A DNA stretch of 64,000 nucleotides, taken from Mesaphorura yosii (lineage: Eukaryota > Arthropoda > Collembola > Poduromorpha > Tullbergiidae). This document shows positions 36,301-51,300 of the stretch, in pieces (position 1 is the stretch's first letter; each line of letters starts with the position of its first letter). The notes below the pieces were generated by a model. The model ran no database searches and was not told the origin of the DNA. It saw nothing but the letters and a program-made list of their open reading frames with translations. A program made the translations under genes and the position numbers. The DNA lies in contig WIXG01000398.1 in the NCBI GenBank assembly GCA_009869945.1, positions 1 through 64,000 on the forward strand. The letters run 5' to 3'.

Positions 36301-39300
36301 AAGTACGTAGACTTCAGTTGAGCCTCAGTGGCCACTTTAAGAGTGTACGAGCTGCAAGAGACATGGTCCTATTTCGGAGTGAGAATGCGGGTGGGCGTGA
36401 GAATGTAAAGCTGCGAATCGCCGCGCTTTTACTGTGTTTGCAACATTCTTTCGTGAAGCCTGAGCAGACTTGGATGGTGAAAGCACCATTTGAATCAAAG
36501 AAATACGCGTGGGTTGGCAGGCACAGTACGGCTTCACTTTTACTCGACGCTGAGTCCATGCATGTTTTCGTTTTCAATTCAAGTGCATTCCTGCCGTGGT
36601 GATTAATGACAGCAGCACTGGGATTAAGTCTTCAAAGTCGACGTTTGAACGGACACCTAGAAAGTATGTCACTTTTCATTCATTTTTATTTTCTCAATGT
36701 GGCAACCGGGACAATTAAAAGAGAAAGAGTCGCCGCGGTGTTCCAGCATACAATGAACGGTAGTTCTTGGATGTCACGCCCGTTGTTTCTTCATGTCCTG
36801 CATGATGGCGACACACCTTAAGGTTGCTTACTTTGTGCACGCCGTATCCATCAACGGTCATTATAAGACGGTCTTTTCAGCTAGCATGTTATTATCAGAC
36901 TTAATAGTCACTAGTATCGACTCAGGTCTTATTAATAAAGTAAAGGAAATAACGATTCCAGTTTTTGGACTTTCGTGTGGTTAAAAATGTTGGCCGTCAA
37001 TTTCATAAATGTCATCCGATTAATTTGGTAAACATCGGTCGAGTGTAATTTGGGCACGAATTGTGGTAAAAAAAAAATACAAATATGAGCGTATTCTTTT
37101 TCACTGGAAATGTAACAGGCGGAATTTTGCGCTTTGTGCTTTGTAGACGGTTCTACTCTTTTGCTCTGTGCCGAAGGCCGTATTCAATTTATAATTGAAA
37201 ATCCATAAAGAGTGTGCGCCGCTGTGTTGTTGTGAAAGTTGAGCCGCGTCAGGAAAGTTCCTTCTCGAGTGCTTTCTTGCTGGGTGCGCTACTTGAAAAG
37301 GAAATTCATGTGCTTTAACTTGGGTGAAATTCGGATTATGCAAAATGCTACGGTACGCAGTTTATGGGATCTATTTTCATGCTCATACGTTCCTCCAAGA
37401 ACGCAAAGCTGACTTGGACCGGCCCTCGACCCAAGTTTAAAAGTCAGAGTTTATGTCGAGTAGAGTAATGAGGTCGAACTGCGTATCTCATCCCGAAAAC
37501 AAACCTACCAAAATTCGCGATTTTACAAACACGCGAAAGGGAAAATAATTGAGACAACATGTTTATATTACTATTTCTCCATAGTCAAACCAATTTCGAT
37601 TCAAAATGCCATTTCCAGCAAGCCGTGTCGGCAATAAATTGCCGAACCAGCATATGAAATTGATCCAGCAGTCTGGCGTGAATATGGCGGCACAGGAGCT
37701 ATTCTGTGTCAAGGTTAGAAGGTCGAGTATTTGTAGATACCAAAGCAATGAAATATGCAGCCGCCGTGCTGAACTCCGCTGCATCACGCCACGACGTTAT
37801 TAAAGCCACGACTATGGTGTTTTATCACATTGGTTCCTCGGTTGACGCTTTTGCGACTGAAGATAAAGTCTGTACTACTACGCCTTCGTAAAAGTTGGCC
37901 CACTCTCAAACTCTTCGTTTTTTGCACTCGCGCAGTGCTCATCCTATTGCACGTTGTACCTCCGCAACTCTGCATTGCATGGGCAGCGCGTATATGCGAA
38001 TACTGTCCTCAGACAACAAACTTATTGTTGTGCCCCCTGAATGCACAAATATAGAAGGAAAGCAGCCACTTGTTCGCAACCACGTCCTTTGGGTGGATCG
38101 TTAATTCTTTAATGTGTAACTCGGCCGAATCCATTTTATTGATGCCAGCAGAGAATTGGACCTTTTCATTTTCATGACATATCCGAAGTGCTACTATGAA
38201 GTGCATATCTCTGTCGTAAATCCGACTGATCTTTTGGTGCGGTGCTCACCGAACCTTTTCGCATAAACTGAAAGAAACGCGCATTTTATTTCGCATTAAC
38301 CCCGAGTATTATGAGCGATAAACGGAGTACATAAACGCTGGCGATCGCCTTCGCGCCTTTGTGTAGTCATTGTCCCAGCTCATTTTATGAGGAGCGAATT
38401 CGATTTAAATGTCCTGCGAGTCCAATTTTAGCAATTCTTCTCCTTGAATAGGTCCTGCTTTTTAGACCATTCTCCGACAATTTCATTGCTGATCTTCGGT
38501 GGTTAAAATTGCCAATTAGCATCTACATGCCGGACAGGGCACATAATATTCTCACTGTACTGGAATATTTAATATGTTTACGTCCTTTGAAGTTGTTCTG
38601 TGCAAGACAAGTCCGTGCTGGACTATTCATTTTTGCCACTGTGCGAGATACAAAGTTTTTATGCGCGAGTCAAAGGTTATTACTTGGCGGACTGCAGACG
38701 TGGAATTCTTGAATTACGTCAAAACATGCACAAATCGAGTCTGAAGCGAGACGGCTATAGTAATAATTTGGCATGTGCATGTGGGGCTCAGCTGAGGAAC
38801 GAATAGCAGGCTGTGTCTGTCCGTTTGTACTTTAAATTCAATTTGCCGTTTGCATTATGATTACAATCTCAAGGTGGTAGCATGATATGTTTTCATGGAC
38901 ATCCCTCCGGCCAGTGCGCTCGCTACAGTTGTGCTGATCCACAGTCTAATTGCATGTACCTCTGTTAAGCCGAGCGGTGCTTACGCTTAGAGACGAGATG
39001 GAAGAGAAGCACCCCGCAATATTAATTCCTGATGAGTAGGCAGTTCTCTGCATAATGCTCTGCCTCATCCGTATAGTTCAAGTGCAAATTCTACGCATTG
39101 CAATTTAAAGGCTGGCTATAACGGGGATGGATAGCAAAGTTGCAAAAACGGTTGCACGGTAAAGGCTGTAAATATGCTAAACTGCTCTTGTAGACGCAGA
39201 TACATTAGGGACAGAGCGGCGGGGTAGGCGCAGAGAGGAATCGCGTCTTCTTGGGTTTTGCAAAATATTAGAATCGTTTGTGGAATGGAAATATGGCAAG

Positions 39301-42300
39301 CGAAGAGTCTCGGCTGCTAGAGCTCTGCCAGAAAGTGCTTGTAGTGCAGTAGAGCACGGTGTGGGTACACGGCGAAGCATACGTACGCTTGATAAGTATC
39401 GAGTCGACGATATTTTTTGCTCAAGTTGCCTCAACTTGGTTTCGCAGTTAGCAGTTGACCTTCGTCTCTAGAAGAATAAAGTTGTGTATATTTTCCTATC
39501 GAGATTCTATTTCTATATCACGCAACGCTTCATGGAATATTCCTGGTGCTTTCTGAAACACTAAACACTTGAAATTGATCAGTCATCTGGTTCGGTGCTT
39601 AAGCGCAAACTGCGCGAGAAACTTCGGACAATCGTTTTGGAATGGTGCTCGCTTTCGAGTAGTCGAATTGACACTTCTTATCCGTCGTCGGTGTCAGCGC
39701 GAGACTGCGTAGCGGTTTATTTGTTTCGTCGCTGAATAAAACAGGCTTCACATTTTACGAGGGTGCAAAATGGACTTTTCTAATTGCTCCGAAGCCGCAA
39801 CAAAGCCAATCAAAGCAAACATGAGCTTCAGTTTTCATCATCGATACAAAAAGTAAAGAAAGGACTTCGCGAAGACTGTTTACACTCACGGCTCAAATAC
39901 ACGTAGAAATCACCGCACACAAAACTGGAACGTGCAATTGAGACCTGAGACAACCGAACAACTCAACTCCGCGTACTTGAAACTTGTGATAAAGACCAAA
40001 TCGATATTTTGTTCAAACACAAAGGACGCATTTTCCTATTTTTCTCGAAAAGCATTCGCTGTGCGAATTAAAATCTTGCAAGATGGATATGGAACAAAGA
40101 TTCTACTTGGATTATCCGTACAACACAGAGTACGAGCACTTGCCCATCAGGTAATTGTTCCTATGGTGCTTTGCTTAGAAACCCTGAACTTGAGTGTCGC
40201 TTGAGAAGTCTTGTAAACACAACAATTAACCTGTCGCGTCAATCCAATTTTGCCCCGCAGCATTCGTACGTAATGCGAGCCGATACTCTTTTCTTCTTCG
40301 TTCGTTCGATGCATTTTAAAGACGCACTCTGGCCATTGCACATGAGCATAGGTCAGTAATCACTCTTTCATTCCTTGGCGTGATTGGCATCACACGCACA
40401 AAACGTCCACAAGAAGTTGTTTTCTGGTCAGCATGATACCAGGCGAAAGGGATTGTTGTGGAAAGGGAAAAGGCATGGGATAAGACGTGTTTCTGCTTTG
40501 TTAACAAGTGTGCACTGCAAATTTGGCGGAATAATGACCGGCATAAAAAGAGTCATGAAGTGTGGGCAAGTAATTCATGACAGGATAATATAAGTCCCCA
40601 CGTAAAGGACCCAACGCAAATCCTAAAAGTGGCCATACCAGTGCATGCGCCTCTTCAGTGCCGACAATATGAGTATAGGGTTTGGGGTCCGGAAATGTTA
40701 GCGGAGGTACAAAAAAAGTGTTTTTTTTCCAAAATCGACAACTTCAAATATTTTTATCTCATGCCTACCGTAAAAGTAGGTCGTCGGGATGGGTGCATTT
40801 TGTACCCCACAATTGGAAGATGTTTTGTGGAAAGTGGCGTCCGTGAGCAAGCCTTCCTGTAAGAGCACTGGCGTTCCAAAGGAGACCAATTATCACATTT
40901 TGGCCGCTCCGTAGATTTTTAAAGAGAGGCACTAAATTCTGACCAGTTGGCAATATTTGAAGGTTTTGAACGCAAATAATTCGAAAAAGTATTTTGAGTA
41001 TAACTTACTCACCAACCCTAATCTGAGTTGCCTGATACAATTTTAGAGATCGGCAATACATAGAGTTATGTCAACAAAAGTGTGAACGCACAGAGTCCTG
41101 AGATTCAACTGATCAAAAATCGCAATCTGCATGCTCGGGGCACTGAAATGAGCTCCCGTGGATTAAAATCGGCTCACAAGATCCGAAAATATAAACCAAG
41201 GCCCAACTAGGACGAATATCAGTTTCAGCCGATATAGCCCTTTACGCGTTCAAGGTGAACTCAACCTAATCTACTCTAACCCAGATGTATACTGGGACAG
41301 CCAGACTCCGAATCCTTGTCTTTATCAATACGCTTGAACCATCAATGGACTCTTCTTACTAGATCCTTTTCTTTTCTCTCCTGCCGGTCTGACTAATGTG
41401 CGCCCCCTATCAACCCAATCACCCCGAAACGACAATTTGATCGGCACCTGCAGGGGGTATTGAACCGGCGTGTAGCCATCGAGGGGTGATGACATGGGGG
41501 TGTGTTGAACTAGGGGTTATGGTCAAGGTCGTCACACCCATGAGCAGCACACCCCCGACACGCGAGTCGCGAGTGCTTGACACTATCACCCCCTAAATCA
41601 ACGCACTTCGATCACCACCCCCTTAATAACCCTTCATATTATCACCCGACTGGTGTGAGTTCAGCAGAGTACATAGTATAATATTTCGCAAGAAAGTGTC
41701 CATGACATTTTGAAAGCAGACGTAAAATGAAATACGAGCCATTACCATTACCTACGCCAACAGTCAACTTGAACTTGGCCGTGAAGATACCATATAGCCC
41801 TTCAGGCAATCTCCTTACAATGTTCTCTCATTGTTGCGAATTCATGTTCACGCTCACTGCACACTGCTCAGGAGTATGAATCTCTCACCGGCAATTACCA
41901 CCGCATCACAGCCATGAATGCTGTGAGCTTGTCTGCGTGCCTCAACGTATGCTGAGACGGCTCAAGGTAACTGCACCAGTTAGGGCCCGGCCCATTCTAC
42001 CATAATGAAGGGATAATTCGCGAAATGGCACTATTAAAGCTCCTGAGCATTCGTCCAGAGTCGAGACTGAAAATCACATATCCATCCACAAACAAGGTCC
42101 GTGATAATTGAATTCATGCTACGATCACTTACTCACATAAAACCAATTCAAAGCTTCGGTTTAGATCGCAGAATATTTGCTTCGCTGACGTAGACTGAAT
42201 TTTGTGGTTACCTGGACCGCGGACACAAGCAAAACCTGCGATCCAGAAAAAAAACAAGCTCAAGTTCGTTGCAAACAGAGGCCGATGAGCTGTTTCGTAT

Positions 42301-45300
42301 CATACCATATCATGTTGCATTGTATCAAATGAGGTAACTCAAGTTTTTTTATGAACTACTTTATTCCACTGCATTTCTTGCTCAGGGAATTATGGCAATG
42401 CGAAGCATGTGAAATGAATGAAAATCGGGTCGGGAAATGTTCTGAATCACAAATTCGACTCTATTCTTGGAGTAGGCGGCTTTTATAAGATTAATTTCTC
42501 TTATGAGTGCCCGGTTGAGATTATGCACACCTGACTCCAAGATTTTGCTGCCGAATGCGACTAATGTCCGTGGGATTCTGTCCCCAGTGCAGTATTTTTA
42601 GGTTCCTTCGATGAACTTATAGACCGGTAGTAATTGGCTAAATAGCTTTTGACATGCGGTGGATTTCGATTGGCGTTTTTGCGGATGTGCTATCTGTATC
42701 AGTTCGAGGTTTCTTAGGTGATGGTTGTGGTGGGGCAAGCATGCAGCGATTTTCACGTTCCCTGATAAATGATGTGATAAAATTTCACATTGGCATTATT
42801 GCAAGTAGAATTGCAAACCGATTAGCTATCAGTGACATGCTTGAAGCTTCGAGTCATGTAACGGGCTTGCCGAGTCCATTCATATGCAAAGTGTGCATAT
42901 CTTGCAATTCGCAAATCGAGAGGCTAAGGGTTTCGTATTATTTTTAAACATGTTGACGTTTCCTTTTTTTCAAACCCAGACAGTCCGTGCAGATAGGACA
43001 TGATTCCCAACCTTGAATTCTGTTGCATAATTCTTTTGTGCGGTCTCAAAAGAATGTTTTTTGGTGAAAATGCAGAGAAAAGGATAGTGATTTTTACGAT
43101 ATGGTTGAAATGCACACCCAGAATAGCCAAAATGTTAACTGTTCAAGTCAACTGACTGTGAATTTCACAATGGGCGGTGGGTTCAGGGAGTTCAAGACGA
43201 GATTGGCAGACATCCTGATTGTAATCTTTTACCTGGCTCCAGATTACTATCAAGCATGCTTTTATTTCGCAAAATTCATCTTTCAGTAGGCACTGATGAA
43301 TTTTTCAACCGAGTGAGTGTGGAGTTAACAAGAATCAGATACCCAGGCAGGGGATTGGATATTGTAGGTATTGTTGTTCTGGTGAGAGCTAGTTAGTTTA
43401 AGTTTCAAACTAGCCAGCCTCTCCTTGACCAGCCGACCATGAAAAATTTGTTTCTTTCAGATATTCTGCATCTGAAACGATCAATGAAAGTACTACCGCT
43501 TAAATTCAGCTGGATAGACAGCCTTTGCTTACTTTTTTTGTTAAAAATAGAATGACGATGCCTACACTTGAGAAAAGGGTGTAATTATTCTCAGAATAGA
43601 TTTCCTGTGTGTCTATCTAAATCTTGACCTTGCTTATTGCATTTCCTTGAAGGATGATTCATAATCCATGATAGGATAAGGTCCTGTCTCAGAAATGCCG
43701 ATGTATCGGTTGTCGAGTACGAACTGTTAAAGCGAATCCTCTCAAATTAATTTGTAAGAATGCGAGTATTTTTCTTACTCACTCGTCGAATGGCATTTGG
43801 AATTTGATACCACTACAAACATTTATTCCAGAAGCCTCTCGTAAATCGCAGGCCCTTCGTTAGCGTATTTTCCCTGCCTGCAGATCATATTGCACAGTGC
43901 TACCGTTTTCGTATCGGGTTGTCTGAAGTTGAATGAAGAGCGTGCGAGGACGGAGGCAGCAGTACAATTTGTGTAACAAAAGAAGATTTCCTTAAACTCG
44001 ATTTTCATTCCATTGTGGGACACACCGAGGCAAGTTTTTCCTATGACACAAAAGGTTACATGTTGAGAAAGAGCTTTTACTTTTCTAGGTTAAGCACATT
44101 AGCGTGTATAATGCATGAGCAGCAGCAACTCTGCTTTCTCCTTGCGTATGTACGCCGAATACATTACTCCACTTTCTCTGCGTTTGTTTTGCCAAATACT
44201 CCTTCTTAAACGGGAAAATCGATAATGGCCTACTGCCTACAAAATGGAAACATTTTCAGCTCTTCCCTCCGTTCGTATTTGCGCAGTGGGCAGGCATGGG
44301 AATACTCGCTTAGGCCGTTCTCCGTCGTTTGTTCGTTCTGGAGAGACCTAGAACCAATTTCCACTGGGCGCCCTTCTCGCTTGTGTGTATCAACCAACCC
44401 ATTGTTCCACAGTGGCTATGAAGGTTAAGTTGAAATGCTCCGGAGATTTAGCGTCCTATCTGTTATTGAAGCGCTAGACGCACCTAATCTATGCCGCAGG
44501 ACTTCCAGCTTAAATTGTATCTTAACGTAAATCTTCGTTTTTGTAATACTCTTTTAATTTACCTTTTGTGTCCGCCCTTTTTCGTTCTAAAATTTCAATT
44601 TCCCATCGCCTTTGTGTCCAACTTTGAATAATTGAGCAACCCATGACAAAAGGGCCTTCAGACATATGGAATATGAAATCTTTTGATCCTTTTCGCAGAT
44701 AGCTGCCAGGGAATGTTAAATGAAGCCATCTCATAGTTCAAAAGTTTGTAACATGTCGGAAAACGACACGACACAGCTTCACACATGCAATTCCTTAATA
44801 CAATTCAAGCTCAGGTCATGAGCACGGCATTTATGATCGTCTGAGTTTTGGCGACATGAAAACGCCGAAACAATTCGGTCTCAATCTTGCAAATAAAAAC
44901 AAGCATAACTTGGGTAGAAATTTTGTATCCGGTTGTGGTACAAGCAGGGTTCAACCTGCCGTGCACTAATCAATTGGATTCTGAACCGTCAAACATGTCA
45001 ACGATGTATAATTCATCTCATGAGAGGCTTCGAAAGAAGATTCTCATTCTTACATTAGTCTTTTCATGTTGTCAATTGCACGTCCAACCACGGAGAGAGA
45101 CTTCACTGCCATTGCACGCTTCGATGTGTCTCAACTCCAGGATGTGACGCAGGCAAAGAATTGCCAAATCAAAACATGCCTCAGTTTATGTGCTATATAA
45201 TCAATATTAAGTTAGTTACGTTGGTTTGTTCTGAACTGGATCACAAGCCCAAATTGAAGGCCAAAGTTGAGCCTTTGGTTCCTGTTTTCGTCCACTGCAC

Positions 45301-48300
45301 TCGGAATCTAATCCTCGATGGCAACGGAAGCAGCAAAGGAAATGAAGCCGTGCCCTTTGTCTTAAAAGACAACTTTGTCGAACCGAGTGCAACCTCATCA
45401 AACGCTCTAGTCTCCGTTTAGCTGATATAAGTGTATTCCTAAGCGCCTTCGCTGTTTTTCCTGCCTTGTTTGCTTGATGGAAATCTGGCCACAGGCGAGT
45501 GGTATCAGAGCCGCTGTCAGCACACAAGGTCACATTTTGGGGCAAGATGATTTGCCGATGGTTGACTTCTGCCGTCATTCTTCCTCCTATTCTATGATAA
45601 TATGTACAATGTTTGGCGATCAGCTTGATGAGCTCATAATTTGTGCTTGCACTGCCTCCCCTGATTCCTCTCTTGTGCATATATATTTGATATCATTTTA
45701 TGCGATAAGAAAAACCACAAGTCGAGTTAGTTCAATGTACATATTTTGCCTTCGGTCTCAAACATGTAACACAACCTGGTCAGTCTAATAGGTCTAATAA
45801 TTAATGCATTGATGATATGGACGGATCAGGATGGAGAAGTAAGAAAGCTGAACTGAACTCTGAGGCACTAAGCAAGAATCCACCAAACAGGCATGAAGTC
45901 GAAGTATGATCATCCCCTTCATATATTCAGCAAAGCTGTGGCCAGCTGGTTTAATGAAGTAAAATGTTTTAAACGTATTTATGTATGCATAATGTAATTG
46001 TAAATAGTCGGTTTGAACTGCTCTACGTTGCCCGTCTTGTCATACATCATAACATTGCATGAAGCTAATTTTAGCACGTATTTGATGTTTTGGGCAACCG
46101 GCTCAGTTCGTTTGTCTAAATTAGCGATGTGGTGAGGCTGGAACGGAGTTCGCGATAAGAAATCCCTAACCTTTCTTCAAAGTAAGAGTGTTGGAGCACA
46201 GGAACCTAATCGTTCAGGCATTTGGCTGGTTTGTGCTCTGGCTGTGGACGGGTTGTACTTGTGAGGAAGTTAGGCGGTTGTTGTTGAGGATAAATGGGTC
46301 ACCTTATCAGCCCATGAATCCCTTCTTTTCTTCGTATCTTTCCATCACCCGGTCATTAATTGCTCTGTTATTGCTGCTGAGTAAATGCTTTTTTATGCAT
46401 GAAACAAAAAGCGTTTGTGTAAAATACGCTGCCAGATGATGCCTTTCGATGCAATTAAATGTTGCGTGTCGCTACTGTAATTGCGAATAATTCCATTTGA
46501 TAATTCTAGTCTCCAGGCTCAGCCGCCTTGCAATCCCAACGACCAATCGGGAGTGCTTCATTTGCCCTTGGTTACATGTAAATAAGGCACGGAGATGAGC
46601 CCGTCGAGACAATTACGGACTCACCGTGCTCGGTTCGCATGAAATCAAGTATTTATTTGTTTTTGCTGGAACCTGCTGAACCTGAAAGTAACAGGCTCTG
46701 CCACCACTGGATTGAATTTAGGACTTGTTTTCCATGAAAAAAGAAAATGGTGGCTGAGGATGTTAATTAAATATTACCAAACTCCAGCCATCGTGTATAA
46801 ACTTTGTCAAGGTGAACGGGTAAAAAAAACTGAATTGAGTGAGCTACTCGAGGTCTGGCTTGCACGGCATGAAAAGTTGTATAACTGAGCCTCGTCGTAT
46901 AATCACGGACTTTGACTCTCAGTCGTTATTAAGGAACAAGAATGAATAAACTGGTCGACCAACAATCCAGCTACCATTCCGGCCGATCAGCCTCCTGGCT
47001 TTATGCTTGTTATGCCACAATAAATGGCTTCTTGTTAAAGTAATGATTGCATGACATGACCGTGCGATAATAATGAGCCGCTTACATCGCGATATGGCGT
47101 ATTCTGCGTGCATCCACTTCCACAGCGCTGATGCGCCGCGAAAAGTCGGATTTTTCTTGCAAAATTCGTTGCGAAATTGCAATTCAAAATGCAATGCGGT
47201 TGACGTTCAGAGCTTGTTTAAAGTCGCAGGAGAGGATTGCAGTGAATAAAGTCGTCGGTGTGTCCGCCTCATTTCTCATGCTAGTTTTATGGAACTTGTC
47301 TCCAGCGTTTTCTACTCACATTCATGCGAGCTCTCCTGTGAAACTGCAAAAGTCCTCGCATGTGGAGTACAAAGTAAGGACGTGAGGGGACACATTTTAT
47401 GTATGCGGCACCGCCAACCGGATTTTTCGTAGTCGTTGAGAAATTAAAATAGTAAACTTGGTTTTAACTGTCCCCAAAACGTTCATTTGCAGGACGATTG
47501 CGATTGCCTCAGTTCTGAGTGCTTTGCGAACTATGCATGCAAATGGACAGTTGGAGGGCACTCGGAAGGTATGATAATGGCTCCCGGTATTCGATTTTGT
47601 TGCATAAATGCCATATGAAGAAGGTCTAATTAATGGTCTCGTCGACGTGTCCCTTGCCATTTACATCAGCTGAACTTGTGAAGAGATGACGAAATCTGAC
47701 TCGCTACCTTGATGGAACCGGATAGGCTCGTAAATTCGGAAACTACCTCAAGGTTTCGTCAACCTACCTCAAAACTCGAAAACAGGTTGTTTTTACAGCT
47801 CTGAAGCCATCGTTTGTTCCGCGGCATGAGTCTGCACCTTTTCCCTCTCATTCATGCCAGGCTCGCAATCCGCTTATTGTTAATATTTTAATTGGTCTTG
47901 GGCACAAAGTAGAGGCAATTGTCCATCACGTCGGGAAGGATTTCATTTCCCTCACATATTTTAAGACTTTCTTTGTCCTATTGTTCGTAATCAATTAAGT
48001 GCACAAAATTAATATGTTTATGACAAAAAATCACCGCCTGTCGCGTCTCTTTGCGTCTGATTGACGGCTGATGTTTGACAAAGCCACTTGAATTGCAATC
48101 ACACCTTTCAATTTCATTTCAATTTTCGAGATGAATTTTAAGATGATTGTGCTGGGACAAACAGGATGTCGGCAGATCCTTGCAGTCGCGTAAGTCAAAG
48201 AGGTAGTGAAACTGGGAAACAATCAATTGAGCATGGGCACTATGAGCAAAAATTGGCAGCATCAGCAATGAATGAGACGCTGCCTCTTTTTTGCCTTTTG

Positions 48301-51300
48301 AAATCGATGTCCATTTATAAAATGTGGGCCGTGAATTGTGACAAGCGACAACATATGGCGTCGTGCCTGCAAAGAGATGCGGTAGAGAGATGCCTTGATT
48401 GGTTGTCCAGTATTTCGAGTATTTGTTTTGGAGGAGTAGGACATGAATCTACTGACGTTTCCAAAGATTGTAGGTTTCACGAGTTGACATGTCCATGGCG
48501 ACCATGGCTTGTATTGCGCAGCAGTTTTCTCGTTAGCGTCGTTGCGAATTATTCCCGTGGTTCTCTATTCACTACGATTACTAATCGACGACCCATGCAC
48601 GCATTATCAGCACGAGCCACTGGCACGCATGGATTGCATGCTCCTTGGCTGGATGAAGGATGTTTGCATTCGCGCAGCGATTCTGTTTTGCTGAGTCTGT
48701 GAATTCTGCTCGACTCGACCTGGCTGGAAACTCTCGTTTTATTACCAGCAAGGTGCCGGTTTCCTGGCAAATTATTTTTTTATTACACTCTGTAATCATT
48801 TAACTCGGCCTTTTTTCTCCTCTCAAATGATTTGCTTTTTTCCTCACATATTGTCTGAGAATAATCAAGTCAATTTATAGGAGAAGAGAATCCCATGATC
48901 AAAGGAAGAAGTAATGAGACACATGCACTATCATTAGTATTGCGTCAATCTCTTCTTCCCATCGTAATTTAGCATTTTGCCGCTGGCTGTAATTGTGCTT
49001 GTTTACTCCGCGAGAATTTTGTTTCTCTACTGCAGTTAAATTTTCCTTTCTCCTTCTCAGCAAAGAGATCATTCCAAGGAACTGCGAGGGCTGAAGTCCG
49101 TACTCAAGGAGATAATTCCGGGCTCAGGACTGGATAAATGGGAGCTAAATTTGGATATTGTAATAGCTTGCACAAGCGGTCTCGATCTTGTGGCTTGTTT
49201 GCATTGCGTTACAGGATTCTAACAATGTGGGTCGTCCTAATCCACACAAACGGTTTCATTTTGAGCGACATTATATTCCGGAATAATCTGGAGTGGTTTC
49301 ATCTCACAACATTGTTAGTGCCTTCTCGGGTTACAGAGCCCGCGCTCTCAGAGTACATTCGTCAAAGGCAACGTACCTCTCTTCTGCTTCTCCGTTTTCC
49401 GCATTTATATTTTACATCATTCTGTACATTGCTTTATTTTCTTTATTTTGCATTTCTACTTAAATGAGAGATGCAGTCGGAGACACAATACGAAGGAGAG
49501 AGTCATACAACAAAAACATGGTGGGCTGACAATGCAACAAGACAGGAGACATGAACCAGTCTTGTTTATATTGTCATACTAGCCTCACAAAAGCCACCTC
49601 ACAGTGCCCTTTTCTCCTTTCTTTTCTTTTTCGGAATCAGAGTACTTTAATTTTCTACTCCATTTATTAGGAGACTAAATGAGTATTTGTGACCATATTA
49701 AGGTGCTTTCGCTCGAGCTTTGACAAGATGGAATAAATCAGGAGGTTGACTTTTCATGGAAATTTTCCTAGAACTCTTGATCCTCTGCTGTGTAATGTGC
49801 TTATTACTCGCCACGAGGCCAGTACTTCCACTACACAAACCCTGCAGAGGAGAAGTCTTGGGAGAGACAATGTCGTATTAATAACTCATAAACATCAGGT
49901 AGACTTGGTCGTATTGATTCAAGCAGCGGACTATTTTTCTGTCTGGATTTTTACTCCACGGGCATGACTCAAATCATGCGAGGTCGGAATTCGTGTTCGG
50001 AATGCATGTAGTTTGCTGAATTTTCCCAGAGGAGCTTCATCCATTCGGTGGTGTCTTGGTCTGGAATGATTGGTTAATCTCATCTACAGCTTGTTATTGC
50101 ATAAAACTTTAAACGATATTTGGAAAATGTCCTTCGTGTGGAACATAAAGTCAGAACAGCCACAAACTGCAAACTCATACGTGAACACGCAAGAAGAAAC
50201 TCTGCATTATATATTCTGTTTACGATAAACTTTGAAGGTCATTTATTATTGGACAGCTTTTGCACCGCTCGCTAGCTGCTAGCTTACCAGAACCTTTTAC
50301 AGAATAATACTCCAACTTTTGTACTTGGCTCCGGTACTCCAAATTTGAGCGCCTCTTATCTTTCATATTTGCAGACACATTTTTGTGATTAGCCATTTGA
50401 CTTTCTCCAAATTCTTGCAACCGGGCAGCTTAATCCGTTCACTGGGACAAATTGCCCTTTCTTGTTGTTCAGCTGCAATCATGCTGGCAATAACAGCAGT
50501 ACAAGTGAACAAAACGAGCGTCCATTTTGGGTCTCCGTCATTAGTGCCTATGAAGCAGATGATACGTGGCTACGTGGCCTCACTCCGACGATAAAAGTTA
50601 AATGCTTCGGCCGCCGATTAGATAGTAAGATTGGTCATTATTTCATTTTGACAGCAGCTGTCTCATTAAGCGCCAGGAATTTCAAAAATAGACACGACAG
50701 GAATATTTTGATCATACGCCTTTACTACAAACGTGATGGGTATATCACGTCACAGCTATTTCCTACGTGGGCAATCAGAGTCAATTAGCTGATTAATTGG
50801 AGTACTTGTGACCTTCGCCTGGGAATCGCAATTACCGTGTTTTCAGGGATTAAGTTGTGAAATTGTATGTAAACAGTGGTGAATATTTGACAGTAATTTC
50901 CTCCTCTCAACTTTGTTTTCATGATATTGATCTTAATTGTCCAGAAAAAGTCTCAAGCCCGACACTAGAAGTGTCAAGAACTCTAGTGCGAATGCAGCGA
51001 GACAGAATCGTATATGTAAACACAAATCTTCGTTATTTTTCTTACTCATGAACCTACGGACGTAATTGGGTAGTTACGTATTCCCAACATGGTCGTTGCA
51101 AACACAATCATTAATATTAACGAAATTCAAACTTAGCTGGAATGCGGCTTGATTATTTTCCATGCAGACTAATTTCCATGCACCGTTCATTCGTGACCAT
51201 GCTCAATATAGCAATTATTACACGTCCAATTGTGAGTATTGACATTGACCACATTTATATGCATTAGTAATGCATTGCATGCCTTGGCTTCTTCATTTTT

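Noticed and set aside
44940-44975. GGGTTCAACCTGCC resembling a tRNA B box
   Set aside because: No A box at the right distance and no cloverleaf could be drawn.
45216-45680. 154-codon - strand frame in Met intron 2
   Set aside because: No family features, Arg/Cys-rich random-looking text and an overlapping frame on the other strand.
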